This document shows positions 42,573 through 51,676 of a stretch of DNA of 64,000 bases, piece after piece. The stretch covers positions 62,001-126,000 of the forward strand of contig JAZLBD010000009.1 in NCBI GenBank assembly GCA_045613545.1, in the 5' to 3' direction. The translations under genes were made by a program, and so were the position numbers. The notes beneath the pieces were generated by a model. That model was not told the origin of the DNA, made no database searches, and saw only the letters and a list, made by a program, of their open reading frames with translations. Source of the stretch: Scatosoma sp045613545. Lineage in GTDB: Bacteria; Bacillota; Clostridia; Christensenellales; Borkfalkiaceae. Within the stretch, counting starts at the first letter, position 1. Every line of letters begins with the position of its first letter.

Positions 42573-43685
42573 TTAGAGCTTCGTGCCTTTATTTATGTAA
42601 TACGGCAACGATTCGTGACCAATTAGAGTACGTTTTGCCGTCACGACGACGTTTTTATCGGTAATCACGCAATCGAGCGAAGCGTTGGTGGCAATGATAG
42701 AATCTTGCATCACGATCGAATTTTTCACGACCGCGCCTTTTTCCACGCGAACGCCACGGAAGAGAATGGAGTTTTCCACAGTCCCCTCGATTTCACAGCC
42801 GTCGGAAATCAGCGAGTTTCTCACGATCGCTTGTTCGCCGTATTTGGACGGCGCGCTATCGCGAACTTTCGTATAGATATCTCTCGCGCCGAACAATTCG
42901 TTTCGTACGTCTTTTTTGAGAAGAGACATACTGTGTTTATAATAGGTAGACATCGAGTCGATCGTCGCGTAAAACCCTCTGAAGTTATATTCGTAGATCT
43001 TCAAACTGTGCATTTGTTTGAAAATAACGTCTTGGCTCAAACTTCTACAACCGTTCGCACGGCAATCCTCGATTAAATGCATCAAGAACTCGCGGTTAGC
43101 GATCATTACGTTCACGTAAACGTTCGCAGTCGTCTTTTCACGAAGATGGGGTTTAATTTTGACGTCCACCACTCTTCCGTCGGCGTCCGATTGCAAAAGC
43201 ATATGATTATTCGCCGATTCGAGTTCCTCTTCGTGCGTAACGAGGGTAATATCTGCGTTCTTTTCTTCGTGATATTTGATAATTTCGGAAATATCCAAGC
43301 GCGCCACCGCGTTGGCGTCCGACAACACGACGTATTTTTCGTTGCGGTGATTAAAGAAATTCGTCAAACCGTAAAGCGCCTCTAAATGGTTTCTATACGG
43401 TTTTTCCCCGACGTCCGAATACGGAGGCAACAAGATAAGTCCTCCGTCTTTTCGAGCCAAATCCCAGTCCTTACCGCTTCCGATGTGGTCGATGAGCGAG
43501 CGATAATTGCTATTCGTCATAAGCCCCACCGTCGTAATATTCGAATTGACCATATTAGAAAGCGGGAAATCAATCAAACGATACCGACTACCAAAGGGAA
43601 TCGAACCCATCGTACGACGGCGAACAAGCTCGGGGACGTTTTCCCCATGTACGTTTGTAAAAATAACACCTACTGCTGTTGACAT
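42573..43685 (-). CDS. glgD: Glucose-1-phosphate adenylyltransferase, regulatory subunit GlgD
   Basis: 370 residues, paralogue of GlgC. The nucleotide-binding start is altered: TNVHGENVPELVRRRTMGSIPFGSRYRLIDFPLSNMVNS, in which the GGxGxRL loop of active subunits is lost. The C-terminal part is a left-handed beta helix (IVRNSLISDGCEIEGTVENSILFRGVRVEKG). In Firmicutes GlgD combines with GlgC to give the more active heterotetramer. GGGGGGAGG precedes the ATG. Confidence 0.94.
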   Translation of the reverse strand: MSTAVGVIFTNVHGENVPELVRRRTMGSIPFGSRYRLIDFPLSNMVNSNITTVGLMTNSNYRSLIDHIGSGKDWDLARKDGGLILLPPYSDVGEKPYRNHLEALYGLTNFFNHRNEKYVVLSDANAVARLDISEIIKYHEEKNADITLVTHEEELESANNHMLLQSDADGRVVDVKIKPHLREKTTANVYVNVMIANREFLMHLIEDCRANGCRSLSQDVIFKQMHSLKIYEYNFRGFYATIDSMSTYYKHSMSLLKKDVRNELFGARDIYTKVRDSAPSKYGEQAIVRNSLISDGCEIEGTVENSILFRGVRVEKGAVVKNSIVMQDSIIATNASLDCVITDKNVVVTAKRTLIGHESLPYYINKGTKL

Positions 43686-43701
43686 AACTTTTCCTCCCCC
43701 C

Positions 43702-44895
43702 TTATTCTAAAATATCCGATTCGTGTTTTTGTCCACTCAACACTTGCACGTTTTCTCCAACGACGATGTCCCGTCCAAGAACAACGATTTCCGATTTTTT
43801 GTCTTTTTTCTTGCCAACGACGGCGTTTTTACCGATCGTCACGTTCTCGTCGATGATCGAATAGGAAACGTGCGCCCCGGCGTGGATATGACAACCTGCC
43901 ATAACCACCGAATCCTCGACGATCGCCCCTTCTTCTACGATGACGTTGCTACCTAAAACGGAGTTCTTGACAACCCCTTCAATCTCGCAACCTAAAGCGA
44001 TCATAGCGTTGTTGATTTCGCCCTTTTCTCCGATATATTCCGCGGGCGCAAGCGGGTTCCTCGAATGGATTTTACGCGTTTTATCCGTGAAATCAAATTC
44101 GGGGTTTTCTCCAAGAAGATCCATATTCGCTTGCCAAAGCGAAGCGATCGTACCGACGTCTTTCCAATATCCCTCGAAACAGTAGGAATACATTTTTTCG
44201 CCCGCGTGAAGCATGGCGGGAAGAACGTCTTTCCCAAAGTCTTTGGAGGAGTTCGGATTCGCGTCGTCCTCTTCCAAATACTTGTAGAGTTTTTCTGCAG
44301 TAAAGATATAGATACCCATCGAAGCAAGGGTACTCTTGGGAACTTTCGGCTTTTCCTCAAACTCGTAGATAGAGCCGTTGGGATTGGTATTCAAAATACC
44401 AAACCGAGACGCTTCCGACAAAGGTACGTCTATTGCCGCAATCGTACAATCCGCCCCGTTTTTGATATGCGCTTTGAGCATAGCGGAATAGTCCATTTTA
44501 TAAATGTGGTCGCCAGACAAAATCAAAACGTAATCGGGGTTATACATTTTAATGAAGTGTAAATTTTGATAGATCGCGTTCGCCGTACCCTCAAACCACG
44601 AGGAACGGGTCTTTGCTTGATAAGGGGAAAGAATATGTACCCCGCCAAATTCACGGTCAAGATCCCACGGCTGACCGTTGCCGATATATTCGTTGAGATA
44701 AAGCGGTTGGTATTGCGTCAATACCCCCACCGTATCGATACCCGAATTGATGCAATTCGACAAAGGAAAGTCGATAATTCGGTATTTTGCCCCAAACGCA
44801 ACGGCAGGTTTTGCCAAATTGTTCGTAAGCGCATACAAACGACTTCCTTGTCCGCCGGCAAGTAGCATAGCGACACATTGTTTTTTTCGTTTCAT
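43702..44895 (-). CDS. glgC: Glucose-1-phosphate adenylyltransferase GlgC
   Basis: 397 residues. Makes ADP-glucose from glucose 1-phosphate and ATP, the committed step of glycogen synthesis. AMLLAGGQGSRLYALTNNLAKPAVAFG is the substrate loop, followed by YRIIDFPLSNCINSGI, LSGDHIYKMDY and EFEEKPKVPKS; a beta-helix domain follows. ATG 44895 has AAGGGGG 5 bases upstream; an in-frame ATG at 44940 inside the end of glgB lacks a site. Confidence 0.96.
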   Translation of the reverse strand: MKRKKQCVAMLLAGGQGSRLYALTNNLAKPAVAFGAKYRIIDFPLSNCINSGIDTVGVLTQYQPLYLNEYIGNGQPWDLDREFGGVHILSPYQAKTRSSWFEGTANAIYQNLHFIKMYNPDYVLILSGDHIYKMDYSAMLKAHIKNGADCTIAAIDVPLSEASRFGILNTNPNGSIYEFEEKPKVPKSTLASMGIYIFTAEKLYKYLEEDDANPNSSKDFGKDVLPAMLHAGEKMYSYCFEGYWKDVGTIASLWQANMDLLGENPEFDFTDKTRKIHSRNPLAPAEYIGEKGEINNAMIALGCEIEGVVKNSVLGSNVIVEEGAIVEDSVVMAGCHIHAGAHVSYSIIDENVTIGKNAVVGKKKDKKSEIVVLGRDIVVGENVQVLSGQKHESDILE

Positions 44896-44912
44896 AGAAA
44901 CCCCCTTAAGAT

Positions 44913-46823
44913 TTAATGAATTTTTATTAAATATACACAAGTCAACCTTGGAATATCTATCGTGAGGACGGATTTCTTTGGATTTCTTGTCATATTTTTC
45001 GTTTTATATCGTCTACGTGTTAACGCGCCCGTTCCACCGTATCTTTTATCGTCGCTATGAAAAACCACGGCGTATTCCCCTTCTTCCACCGCCAAACGAT
45101 AGCCTTTCCAATCGCAACCCGAAAAATTAAAGAGGGCGACCAGCGTGTTCTGGGAACGATCTTTTCTTGCAAACGCAAGAACGTTTCGGTTTTGATCGTC
45201 GGCTTCAAGCCAATTGAATCCATCCCAAGAATCTTCGATTTCGTACAGCGGTTTATTTTGCAAATAAAAGTGATTGAGCGCAGCGACGTACCGATGCAGT
45301 TTTCGGTGATTTTTTTCTTTTAACAAGGAGAACGGCACGGCTTTTCGATAATCCCATTCCGTCAATTGCCCGATCTCTTCCCCCATAAAATGAAGCTTTT
45401 TTCCGGGGTGCGCCATCTTAAACCCTAAAAAAGCGCGAACGTTTGCAAATTTATCCTCGTTATTCCCCGGCATCTTATCCCAAAGTGATCCTTTTCCTTG
45501 CGCCACTTCATCGTGAGAAATCGGCAAGATAAATCTTTCGCTAAACGCATAGGTCATCGTGAACGTGAGATTGTTGTGATGATACGAACGATAAATCGGA
45601 TCTTCGCGGAAATAGGAAAGAGTGTCGTTCATCCAACCTAAATTCCACTTATAATCAAACCCTACGCCACCCTCTTCACAAGGTTTCGTAAGATAAGGAA
45701 AAGTGGACGAATCTTCTGCTATCATAAGCGCGTGAGGAACTTCTTTTTTTACGGCAAAGCAAAGCTTTTTTAAGAATGAAACCCCGTCCAAATTGACGTT
45801 TCCGCCCTTTTTGTTCGGTTTCCACTCCCCTTGCCCTTTGTCGTAATCGAGATATAAAATCGAGGCGACGGCATCAACGCGCAAGCCGTCTAAATGGTAT
45901 TCTTTGAGCAAGAATAACGCGCTAGAAATCAAAAAGGAATTTACTTCCCCTTTCGAAAAGTCAAACAGGTGCGTTCCCCAGCCCTTATGCTCCCTTTTCC
46001 ATTTAGGATACGGCTCGAAAAAAGGTTGTCCGTCGAAAAACGCAAGCCCAAAATCGTCCTTGGGAAAATGGGCGGGCACCCAATCGAGCAATACGCCGAC
46101 GTTTTCCGCGTGAAAAAGGTCTACAAACCGCTTAAAATCCCGCGGAGAGCCAAGACGAGAGGTAATCGCAAAATACCCCGTGGTTTGATATCCCCAAGAT
46201 CCGTCGAACGGAAACTCACAAAGAGGCATCAATTCCACGTGCGTATAGCCCATTTTCTTTACGTACGGAATAAGTTCTTTCGCGATTTCTAAATAGTTAT
46301 AATACCCGCCGTTTTTTCGCCGTTTCCAAGAGAGGAGGTTGACCTCGTAAATATGGATAGGACGACTGAAACTATCTTTATGTCGTACAGATTCCAAATA
46401 TTCTCCGTCTTGCCAAGCATAGCTTGATAAATCGTACGTTTTCGACGCGCGCAAACCGTCTTTTTTCGATAGGTCGGCAAAAAATGCGTACGGATCGGAT
46501 TTTATAAGGCGTTTTCCACTTTTCGTCGTGATTTCGTATTGATAGCGAACGCCCTCTCCAATCCCTTCTACGAAGCGTTCGAAAACACCGCAAGCTGTTT
46601 GCGACATTGGAAATTTCGTTATTTTTCCCCTTTTTGTTGGATTAGAAGAAGAATATAGAAGCAAGGAAACCGCCAAAGCGCGCTTTGCGTAAACACGAAA
46701 CATTACGCCGTTTTTGCCATCAAATTGGCAAAAATGCGCGCCAAAACGAGATTGCGCGCTAAACAAATTTCCTTTTTTATAATCTTTGAGCCACGCTTGT
46801 TTTTCCAATGTTTTATTGTTCAA
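44913..46823 (-). CDS. glgB: 1,4-alpha-glucan branching enzyme
   Basis: 636 residues, GH13. N-terminal CBM48-like domain (GVMFRVYAKRALAVSLL), then the barrel with VLLDWVPAHFPKDDFGLAFFDG, DGLRVDAVASILYLDY (nucleophile Asp), MIAEDSSTFP (acid Glu) and LPISHDEVAQGKGSL. It adds alpha-1,6 branches to glycogen. The TTG start at 46823 is supported by AAGAGGG 5 bases upstream. First gene of the operon, with a promoter about 85 bases before it. Confidence 0.95.
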   Translation of the reverse strand: MNNKTLEKQAWLKDYKKGNLFSAQSRFGAHFCQFDGKNGVMFRVYAKRALAVSLLLYSSSNPTKRGKITKFPMSQTACGVFERFVEGIGEGVRYQYEITTKSGKRLIKSDPYAFFADLSKKDGLRASKTYDLSSYAWQDGEYLESVRHKDSFSRPIHIYEVNLLSWKRRKNGGYYNYLEIAKELIPYVKKMGYTHVELMPLCEFPFDGSWGYQTTGYFAITSRLGSPRDFKRFVDLFHAENVGVLLDWVPAHFPKDDFGLAFFDGQPFFEPYPKWKREHKGWGTHLFDFSKGEVNSFLISSALFLLKEYHLDGLRVDAVASILYLDYDKGQGEWKPNKKGGNVNLDGVSFLKKLCFAVKKEVPHALMIAEDSSTFPYLTKPCEEGGVGFDYKWNLGWMNDTLSYFREDPIYRSYHHNNLTFTMTYAFSERFILPISHDEVAQGKGSLWDKMPGNNEDKFANVRAFLGFKMAHPGKKLHFMGEEIGQLTEWDYRKAVPFSLLKEKNHRKLHRYVAALNHFYLQNKPLYEIEDSWDGFNWLEADDQNRNVLAFARKDRSQNTLVALFNFSGCDWKGYRLAVEEGEYAVVFHSDDKRYGGTGALTRRRYKTKNMTRNPKKSVLTIDIPRLTCVYLIKIH

Positions 46824-46906
46824 ACTATCCCTCTTACCATAAGCACTTTTAGAAAAACATCGTCCGTAAAAGCCAATAAATCCCAGCGCTTTTATCCTTT
46901 GTAATC

Positions 46907-46935
46907 ATTATACACTATTTTGCAGAAAATTTCAA
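46907..46935 (-). promoter_or_regulatory. Promoter of the glycogen operon
   Basis: On the minus strand TTGAAA (46930-46935), 17 bases, TATAAT (46907-46912). Confidence 0.87.
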
Positions 46936-47008
46936 GGGGTCTAAAGAAAATAATTTGATAATTTTAGCACTTTTTTCCAAAAAACCAAGTACTATGCTTG
47001 TCATAGGA

Positions 47009-47054
47009 ATTATGTTATGCATAGCATAGTTATTATGCCACGCATAGCACGTGG
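47009..47054. repeat. Degenerate 23-base tandem repeat with GCATAGCA core
   Basis: Two adjacent units, 47009-47031 and 47032-47054, both start ATTATG and contain GCATAGCA; about 15 of 23 positions agree. The bases just before (46992-47007, CTATGCTTGTCATAGG) recur exactly at 26115-26130 inside the SpoIIM-like gene. Confidence 0.55.
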
Positions 47055-47163
47055 TGTTTGCGCTTGCTTTTTTCTCCCCTTTTTTACCCCTTACCGATAT
47101 CCCATATTTTTAACTTATAAAAAATGTTTCACGATAAATGTTTCACTCGCACAAAGCTAAAAA

Positions 47164-47213
47164 TTAAAAAATAAAACCAATCCGCTCAATTTTGAGAGAT
47201 TGGTTTTATTTTT
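47164..47213. terminator. Terminator of the polA-coaE unit
   Basis: Long stem with arms about 47167-47182 and 47198-47213 (AAAATAAAACCAATC and complement) and a further CTCAA/TTGAG inside the loop; T runs on both strands. Confidence 0.9.
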
Positions 47214-47220
47214 CATTCGT

Positions 47221-47817
47221 TTATAAGGGCATCGGTATTTTTGAAAGAATTTCTTCTAGGTTTTTTTGTAAGGTTTCTATATCGCCATCGTTTTTGATAA
47301 AAATTATCTTATCGTTTTCTTCGAGTGAGGAATAAGAATATTGATGATTTATACGATCGACGACCGCCTGTTCAGGAAGCTGGTCGCGCAAACAAACGGA
47401 GACAATTCGATCCTCTTTTTTTCTAAAAACAACAAAAACGTGATCAAATCGCTCGCTATAACCTCCTTCAAAGAGCAACGGAACTTCCGCAAAAACGAGA
47501 TGTGTTTGCGCTTGGCCCATACACCTTTCCAACCTTTCCATTATCAAAGGATGCGCCAAGTCGTTCAAATCTTGTAAGGCGTTTTTATCGGCAAAAACAA
47601 TAGACGATAAGGCTTTTTTATCAATCGAATCGCCTTTGATTGCATGCGGAAACCTCGCGGAAATTTGGGCGATATAAGAGGGCGATTCTAGAATTTCTTT
47701 ATAGATTTCATCGCAAGAAAACCCCTCAAACCCAAGTTTTTTCACGAGAGATAAAACGGTCGATTTACCGCTACCGATTCCACCCGTAATTGCAATTTTC
47801 TTTTTGTATCCTAACAT
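47221..47817 (-). CDS. coaE: Dephospho-CoA kinase
   Basis: 198 residues. Last step of coenzyme A synthesis. P-loop ITGGIGSGKST, then the substrate region SCDEIYKE, HPLIMERLE and VPLLFEGGY. GAGGGG 3-4 bases before ATG 47817 sets the start; the frame is open further upstream into polA. The polA-coaE order is common in Firmicutes and the gap is 7 bases. Confidence 0.95.
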   Translation of the reverse strand: MLGYKKKIAITGGIGSGKSTVLSLVKKLGFEGFSCDEIYKEILESPSYIAQISARFPHAIKGDSIDKKALSSIVFADKNALQDLNDLAHPLIMERLERCMGQAQTHLVFAEVPLLFEGGYSERFDHVFVVFRKKEDRIVSVCLRDQLPEQAVVDRINHQYSYSSLEENDKIIFIKNDGDIETLQKNLEEILSKIPMPL

Positions 47818-47824
47818 ATACCCC

Positions 47825-50392
47825 TCAATGTGCGTCAAACCAACTGTTTCCCGTTCCCACGTCGGCGACAAGAGGCACGCGCAAAGCGACCACCGCCTCC
47901 ATTTCCCGCTTCAAAATCTCTCTTACTCGTTCCTCTTCCTCTTTTGGAGAATCGATAATCAGTTCGTCGTGCACTTGCAAAACGAGTTTTGCTTTCAAAT
48001 TTTCCGTTTTAAGGCAGTTAAATACGTTTATCATAGCGATCTTGATGATGTCCGCGCTCGACCCTTGCAAAGGCATATTCATTGCAGCGCGCTCGCCAAA
48101 AGCTCGCAAATTAAAATTCGATGATTTAAGCTCGGGAATAATTCTCTTTCGACCGAAAATCGTCTGTACGTACCCCTTTTCTTTCGCGGAATTCACGCTA
48201 TCCGTCATATAGGTTTTCACTTCGGGGTATTTTTCAAAGTAGCGATCAATATATTCCTTAGCCTTTTTTGCGGAAATACCCAAATCTTTTGAAAGACCAA
48301 ACGGGCTAATACCGTAAATAATCCCAAAATTTACCGCTTTCGCTTCTCTTCTGAGGCTCGCGGTGACCTCTTCTTCGGGAACGTTAAATACTAGCGAAGC
48401 CGTACTCGTATGAATGTCTTTTCGTTCGTTATACGCCTCTTTCAATGGCTCGCAATCGGAAATATGTGCAAGTAAACGGAGCTCAATTTGCGAATAATCG
48501 GCGTCGATTAGCACGCACCCGTCGCTCGCTTTGAAGATTTTTCTCAATTCCCTCCCCTCGTCCGTACGAACGGGAATATTTTGCAAATTCGGATTTGAAC
48601 TGGAAAGTCTACCCGTCGACGTCACCGTTTGGTTATAGGTGGTATGCACTTTCCCGTTTTGAATAAGCGGTTTGAATCCCTCTAAATAGGTCGAAACAAG
48701 CTTTTGGATTTGGCGATACCGAAGAACGAGGCGAACAATCTCGCTCTCATCTTTGAACTGTTCTAAAACGTCTGCGGAAGTACTATAGCCCTTTTTCGTC
48801 TTACTTTTTCCTTGTTCCGTCCGCCCAATCCCGAGTTTTTCAAAGAGGATTTTGCCGAGTTGCACAGGCGAATTTATATTAAACGTTTCGCCCGCCAAAG
48901 CATAGATTTGATTCGTCAAATCTTTAATTTCAGCGTTATATTTGTTCGAAAGCGTGTCGATAATTTGCACGTCCGCGCAAACTCCGAACTTTTCCATATC
49001 AAAAAGAACGTAAACAAGGGGTAATTCGATCTCTTCGTACAGTTTCTTTTCCGCCTCGTTCATTAACAAAGCGTAGTGTTCGAAGAGTTTGATGATCCCC
49101 ACTCCACACTCCTCGGAGGAAATAGAGGCATAATCCAAGGCATAATCCAGACTTTCATTCCCGCCTTGTCCATCCACGATATATTTCATAAGCGCCAAGT
49201 CTTCGATTCGCACGGTGGGCGCAAGCGAAAGGGCGGAAAGAGAATGCAATAATCCTTTCAAATCAAAGGTGACGAGCCGTTTTTGTCCCGTGAACAGGCA
49301 CTCGAAAAGCGGAACGAGTTCTTCTATATAAAACCCAACCGACAAAAGATCTTCTTTAACGGGAAAAACAAGCTCAACAAACCCTGTTTCAAATTTTAGT
49401 CCTACGTGCAAAACCTTCTTTGAAAAATACACGCCAACCGCTTGCGCCTCGCTCTTCTCTAGAAAGGCAACCCCCTCGGCTACCGTGGAAGGATACGCTG
49501 TTTCCACCTTTTCCCTATCGTTGGACGCAGTTTTTTCCTCTTCTTCAAATATAGGCAATTCCACTAAGCTTTTGAAATCGTACTGCGAAAACTTCGCGCG
49601 AACACTTTGAGAATACACCGAATGAAACACGCAGTCGGACAAAGTCGTTTGAATGGGGCAATTCGTGTCAATCGTGGCAAGTTTATAGGAAAAATACGCG
49701 CTTTCCTTCCCCTCGATCAGTTTCTTTTGTACCGCGCCTTTGATTTCCTCCACGTGCGCGTACACGTCGTCGATCGAGCCGTACTCCGCAATTAAATTGC
49801 GCGCGGTTTTCTCGCCGATCCCCGCAACGCCCGGGATATGGTCGGAGGCGTCGCCCATAAGAGCTTTAAGATCTATAATTTGACACGGAGACAAACCGAT
49901 TTCATCTTGGAAGTTTTGTTTGGAAAGCTCTAAAATTTCGCTCACCCCACGTTTTGTAAAGCAAACGTTCGTCGTTTCGTCCACGAGTTGATAAGCGTCG
50001 CGATCGCCCGTATAGATAAACGTTTTCACGTCAAAGCGTTTGGATAGCGTTCCGATGATATCGTCCGCCTCGTATCCCTCCAGCTCACACGTCGTAATTT
50101 TCATAAGGGAAAGCAATTCTTTAAGCGCGGGGACTTGTACTCTTAAATCGTCCGGCATCGGCTTTCTCCCTGCCTTATAGTCCACGTACAGCGCGTGACG
50201 AAAGGTCGGCGCGTGCAAATCGAAAGCGACTGCCATATATTGAGGCTTTTTATCGGAAACAATCTTAAGAAGCAACTTCACAAACCCAAAAATAGCGTTC
50301 GTAGGAAAACCCTCTTTATTCGTGAAAGCGGGCGTTGCATAATACGCGCGATTGAGTAAGCTGTTTCCGTCAATGAGAACGAGTTTTTCCAT
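47825..50392 (-). CDS. polA: DNA polymerase I
   Basis: 855 residues. N-terminal 5'-3' exonuclease (LVLIDGNSLLNRAYYA, EADDIIGTL, YTGDRDAYQLV, GVAGIGEKTA), a middle domain of 3'-5' exonuclease origin without its acidic catalytic residues, so probably no proofreading, and a full polymerase domain: motif A DYSQIELRLLAHISD, motif B RREAKAVNFGIIYGISPFGLS, motif C LQVHDELI. It works in Okazaki fragment maturation and repair. GGGAGAT precedes ATG 50392. Confidence 0.97.
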   Translation of the reverse strand: MEKLVLIDGNSLLNRAYYATPAFTNKEGFPTNAIFGFVKLLLKIVSDKKPQYMAVAFDLHAPTFRHALYVDYKAGRKPMPDDLRVQVPALKELLSLMKITTCELEGYEADDIIGTLSKRFDVKTFIYTGDRDAYQLVDETTNVCFTKRGVSEILELSKQNFQDEIGLSPCQIIDLKALMGDASDHIPGVAGIGEKTARNLIAEYGSIDDVYAHVEEIKGAVQKKLIEGKESAYFSYKLATIDTNCPIQTTLSDCVFHSVYSQSVRAKFSQYDFKSLVELPIFEEEEKTASNDREKVETAYPSTVAEGVAFLEKSEAQAVGVYFSKKVLHVGLKFETGFVELVFPVKEDLLSVGFYIEELVPLFECLFTGQKRLVTFDLKGLLHSLSALSLAPTVRIEDLALMKYIVDGQGGNESLDYALDYASISSEECGVGIIKLFEHYALLMNEAEKKLYEEIELPLVYVLFDMEKFGVCADVQIIDTLSNKYNAEIKDLTNQIYALAGETFNINSPVQLGKILFEKLGIGRTEQGKSKTKKGYSTSADVLEQFKDESEIVRLVLRYRQIQKLVSTYLEGFKPLIQNGKVHTTYNQTVTSTGRLSSSNPNLQNIPVRTDEGRELRKIFKASDGCVLIDADYSQIELRLLAHISDCEPLKEAYNERKDIHTSTASLVFNVPEEEVTASLRREAKAVNFGIIYGISPFGLSKDLGISAKKAKEYIDRYFEKYPEVKTYMTDSVNSAKEKGYVQTIFGRKRIIPELKSSNFNLRAFGERAAMNMPLQGSSADIIKIAMINVFNCLKTENLKAKLVLQVHDELIIDSPKEEEERVREILKREMEAVVALRVPLVADVGTGNSWFDAH

Positions 50393-50424
50393 ACTATCTC
50401 CCTTTTTCTGCACTTTACCCTATT

Positions 50425-50453
50425 ATTTTACCACGAATTAAAAAAATTTGCAA
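50425..50453 (-). promoter_or_regulatory. Promoter of polA-coaE
   Basis: On the minus strand TTGCAA (50448-50453), 17 bases, TAAAAT (50425-50430). Confidence 0.75.
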
Positions 50454-50515
50454 GGGCAAGAATAAAAAAGATTGCAAAAAGAGAAAAATTATATGAAAAA
50501 CAAACAAAAAAACGC

Positions 50516-50544
50516 ATGATTTTTTTTGATAGATCATATATAAT
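50516..50544 (+). promoter_or_regulatory. Probable promoter of tRNA-Leu
   Basis: TATAAT at 50539-50544, 20 bases before the tRNA. The -35 at 17 bases (ATGATT) is poor. Confidence 0.5.
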
Positions 50545-50564
50545 ATAACCGTTGTCAAATAAAA

Positions 50565-50652
50565 GCCGCTGTGGTGAAATTGGCAGACGCGATGGACTCA
50601 AAATCCATTGGACTAATCCTCCGTATCGGTTCGACTCCGATCAGCGGCACCA
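50565..50652 (+). tRNA. tRNA-Leu (anticodon CAA)
   Basis: Class II tRNA of 88 bases with encoded CCA. The acceptor stem GCCGCTG/CAGCGGC is perfect, the anticodon stem ATGGA/TCCAT holds loop CTCAAAA with anticodon CAA (50599-50601), a long variable arm follows, and the T-loop is GGTTCGACTCC. Confidence 0.96.
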
Positions 50653-50685
50653 AAAAACAAGCATCGAGTTCGATGCTTGTTTTTT
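50653..50685. terminator. Bidirectional terminator between tRNA-Leu and the CBM9 gene
   Basis: A stem of about 14 bp (AAAACAAGCATCG and complement) with loop AGTT, T runs on both strands. Confidence 0.92.
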
Positions 50686-50695
50686 ACGCTATTTT

Positions 50696-51544
50696 TTAAT
50701 CGCGCTCTTTTCTTCTCCTTCTACTAACAACAACCGTAATCGCGGCGCAACCGCAAACGATCGTAGCCGTGGGTATCGCAATCCAACCGAAGGAAGTTTC
50801 TTCCGCCACGTCCACGCTCGGAGAACCGTTCGTCTCGTCGTTGTTCACTAGAACGATCTCCCCCAAACAAGCGGGGTATTCCCAATAATAGCTAATTCCG
50901 TACCAATTCGTGTAGGAATCACGCCCCTCTACGTCGGCACTTTCCGTGAGAAAATCGTCGATAGAAACGTCAAAACCGATACTGTTCCCGTGTTCAAACG
51001 CCGTTTTTCCCGTGCGCGGGATATAAACTTCCACGGTGTAGGAATTTTGTGAAGTCGTCGTTTCAACGGTATATTTACCCGTCATATCAAAGTCGTAGCC
51101 GTTAAGAGAACTCGGCTCGTCAAATAAATTTTCCCCTACGGGATTCAAGCATAAAAACCATGCGCCGTCCACCTGCGGATAGGTTAAATTATTATACTCG
51201 CTTTGACCCGTAATATACTTTTCCGAAACCCATAAATTGCAACGATCGGATAAATTAATGGAAGAATCAATAACTTCAACGAAAAAATATAATCCGCTTT
51301 CATTCCAACACGTATAAACGTCTGCTTTCGTCCCTCTTCGTGTTTGATCGGTAGTAATATGCGTCGTAGGATAAATCTCATCGCGTACCCCGTCAATTGT
51401 AGGCGCATATTCCTCCGAAACATATTCCGAAAATCCCAATTCTCCTACCGCGTGTGCGGAAAGTGCTTTTTGATCATCTAATCCGCCGGACAGATATCCC
51501 AAGGCAAGCGCTCCACTTACCAAGATTGTTGCAATTCTTTTCAT
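50696..51544 (-). CDS. Secreted membrane-anchored CBM9-like protein
   Basis: 282 residues. N-terminal signal peptide (RIATILVSGALALGYLSGG), then a beta-sandwich domain at about residues 48-230 resembling carbohydrate-binding module family 9: PTIDGVRDEIYP, ADVYTCWNESGLYFFVEV and YTVEVYIPRTG. Near the C-terminus is a membrane segment (WIAIPTATIVCGCAAITVVVS) and a basic RRRRKERD stop-transfer tail. No catalytic domain is present, so it may display a sugar-binding surface or sense wall polymers. AAAGGGG precedes the ATG. Monocistronic, with its own promoter and terminators on both sides. Confidence 0.8.
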   Translation of the reverse strand: MKRIATILVSGALALGYLSGGLDDQKALSAHAVGELGFSEYVSEEYAPTIDGVRDEIYPTTHITTDQTRRGTKADVYTCWNESGLYFFVEVIDSSINLSDRCNLWVSEKYITGQSEYNNLTYPQVDGAWFLCLNPVGENLFDEPSSLNGYDFDMTGKYTVETTTSQNSYTVEVYIPRTGKTAFEHGNSIGFDVSIDDFLTESADVEGRDSYTNWYGISYYWEYPACLGEIVLVNNDETNGSPSVDVAEETSFGWIAIPTATIVCGCAAITVVVSRRRRKERD

Positions 51545-51596
51545 ATTTTTCCCCTTTTATGCTCAAAAATCGTCACAAAAAGCCTATGACAATCAA

Positions 51597-51625
51597 ATTA
51601 TATCATAAATATTAAAAAAAATCAA
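51597..51625 (-). promoter_or_regulatory. Promoter of the CBM9-like gene
   Basis: On the minus strand TTGATT (51620-51625), 17 bases, TATAAT (51597-51602). Confidence 0.85.
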
Positions 51626-51639
51626 TAAAAAGCCGTATA

Positions 51640-51669
51640 AAAAAGAGGACTTTTCCAAGCCCTCTTTTT
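51640..51669 (-). terminator. Terminator of spo0A
   Basis: Stem 51640-51648/51661-51669 (AAAAAGAGG and complement) with 12-base loop; T run on the minus strand. It overlaps no gene and lies between spo0A and the CBM9 promoter. Confidence 0.85.
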
Positions 51670-51676
51670 CGTTTTT

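Larger units (their letters stand above)
46824..47220. other. Intergenic region before glgB
   Basis: 397 bases. From the glgB side it holds the operon leader (about 75 bases) and promoter, then a low-complexity A/T stretch, a degenerate tandem repeat with GCATAGCA motifs (about 46991-47054), and the terminator of polA-coaE. No gene seen. Confidence 0.8.

Noticed and set aside
41835..42626. A 263-codon + strand frame across glgA
   Set aside because: It is antisense to the clear GlgA protein and has no coding features of its own.
50800..51544. DOMON/cytochrome-type reading of the CBM9-like protein
   Set aside because: No conserved Met/His haem ligands are visible, and the PTIDGVRDEIYP opening fits CBM9 better.
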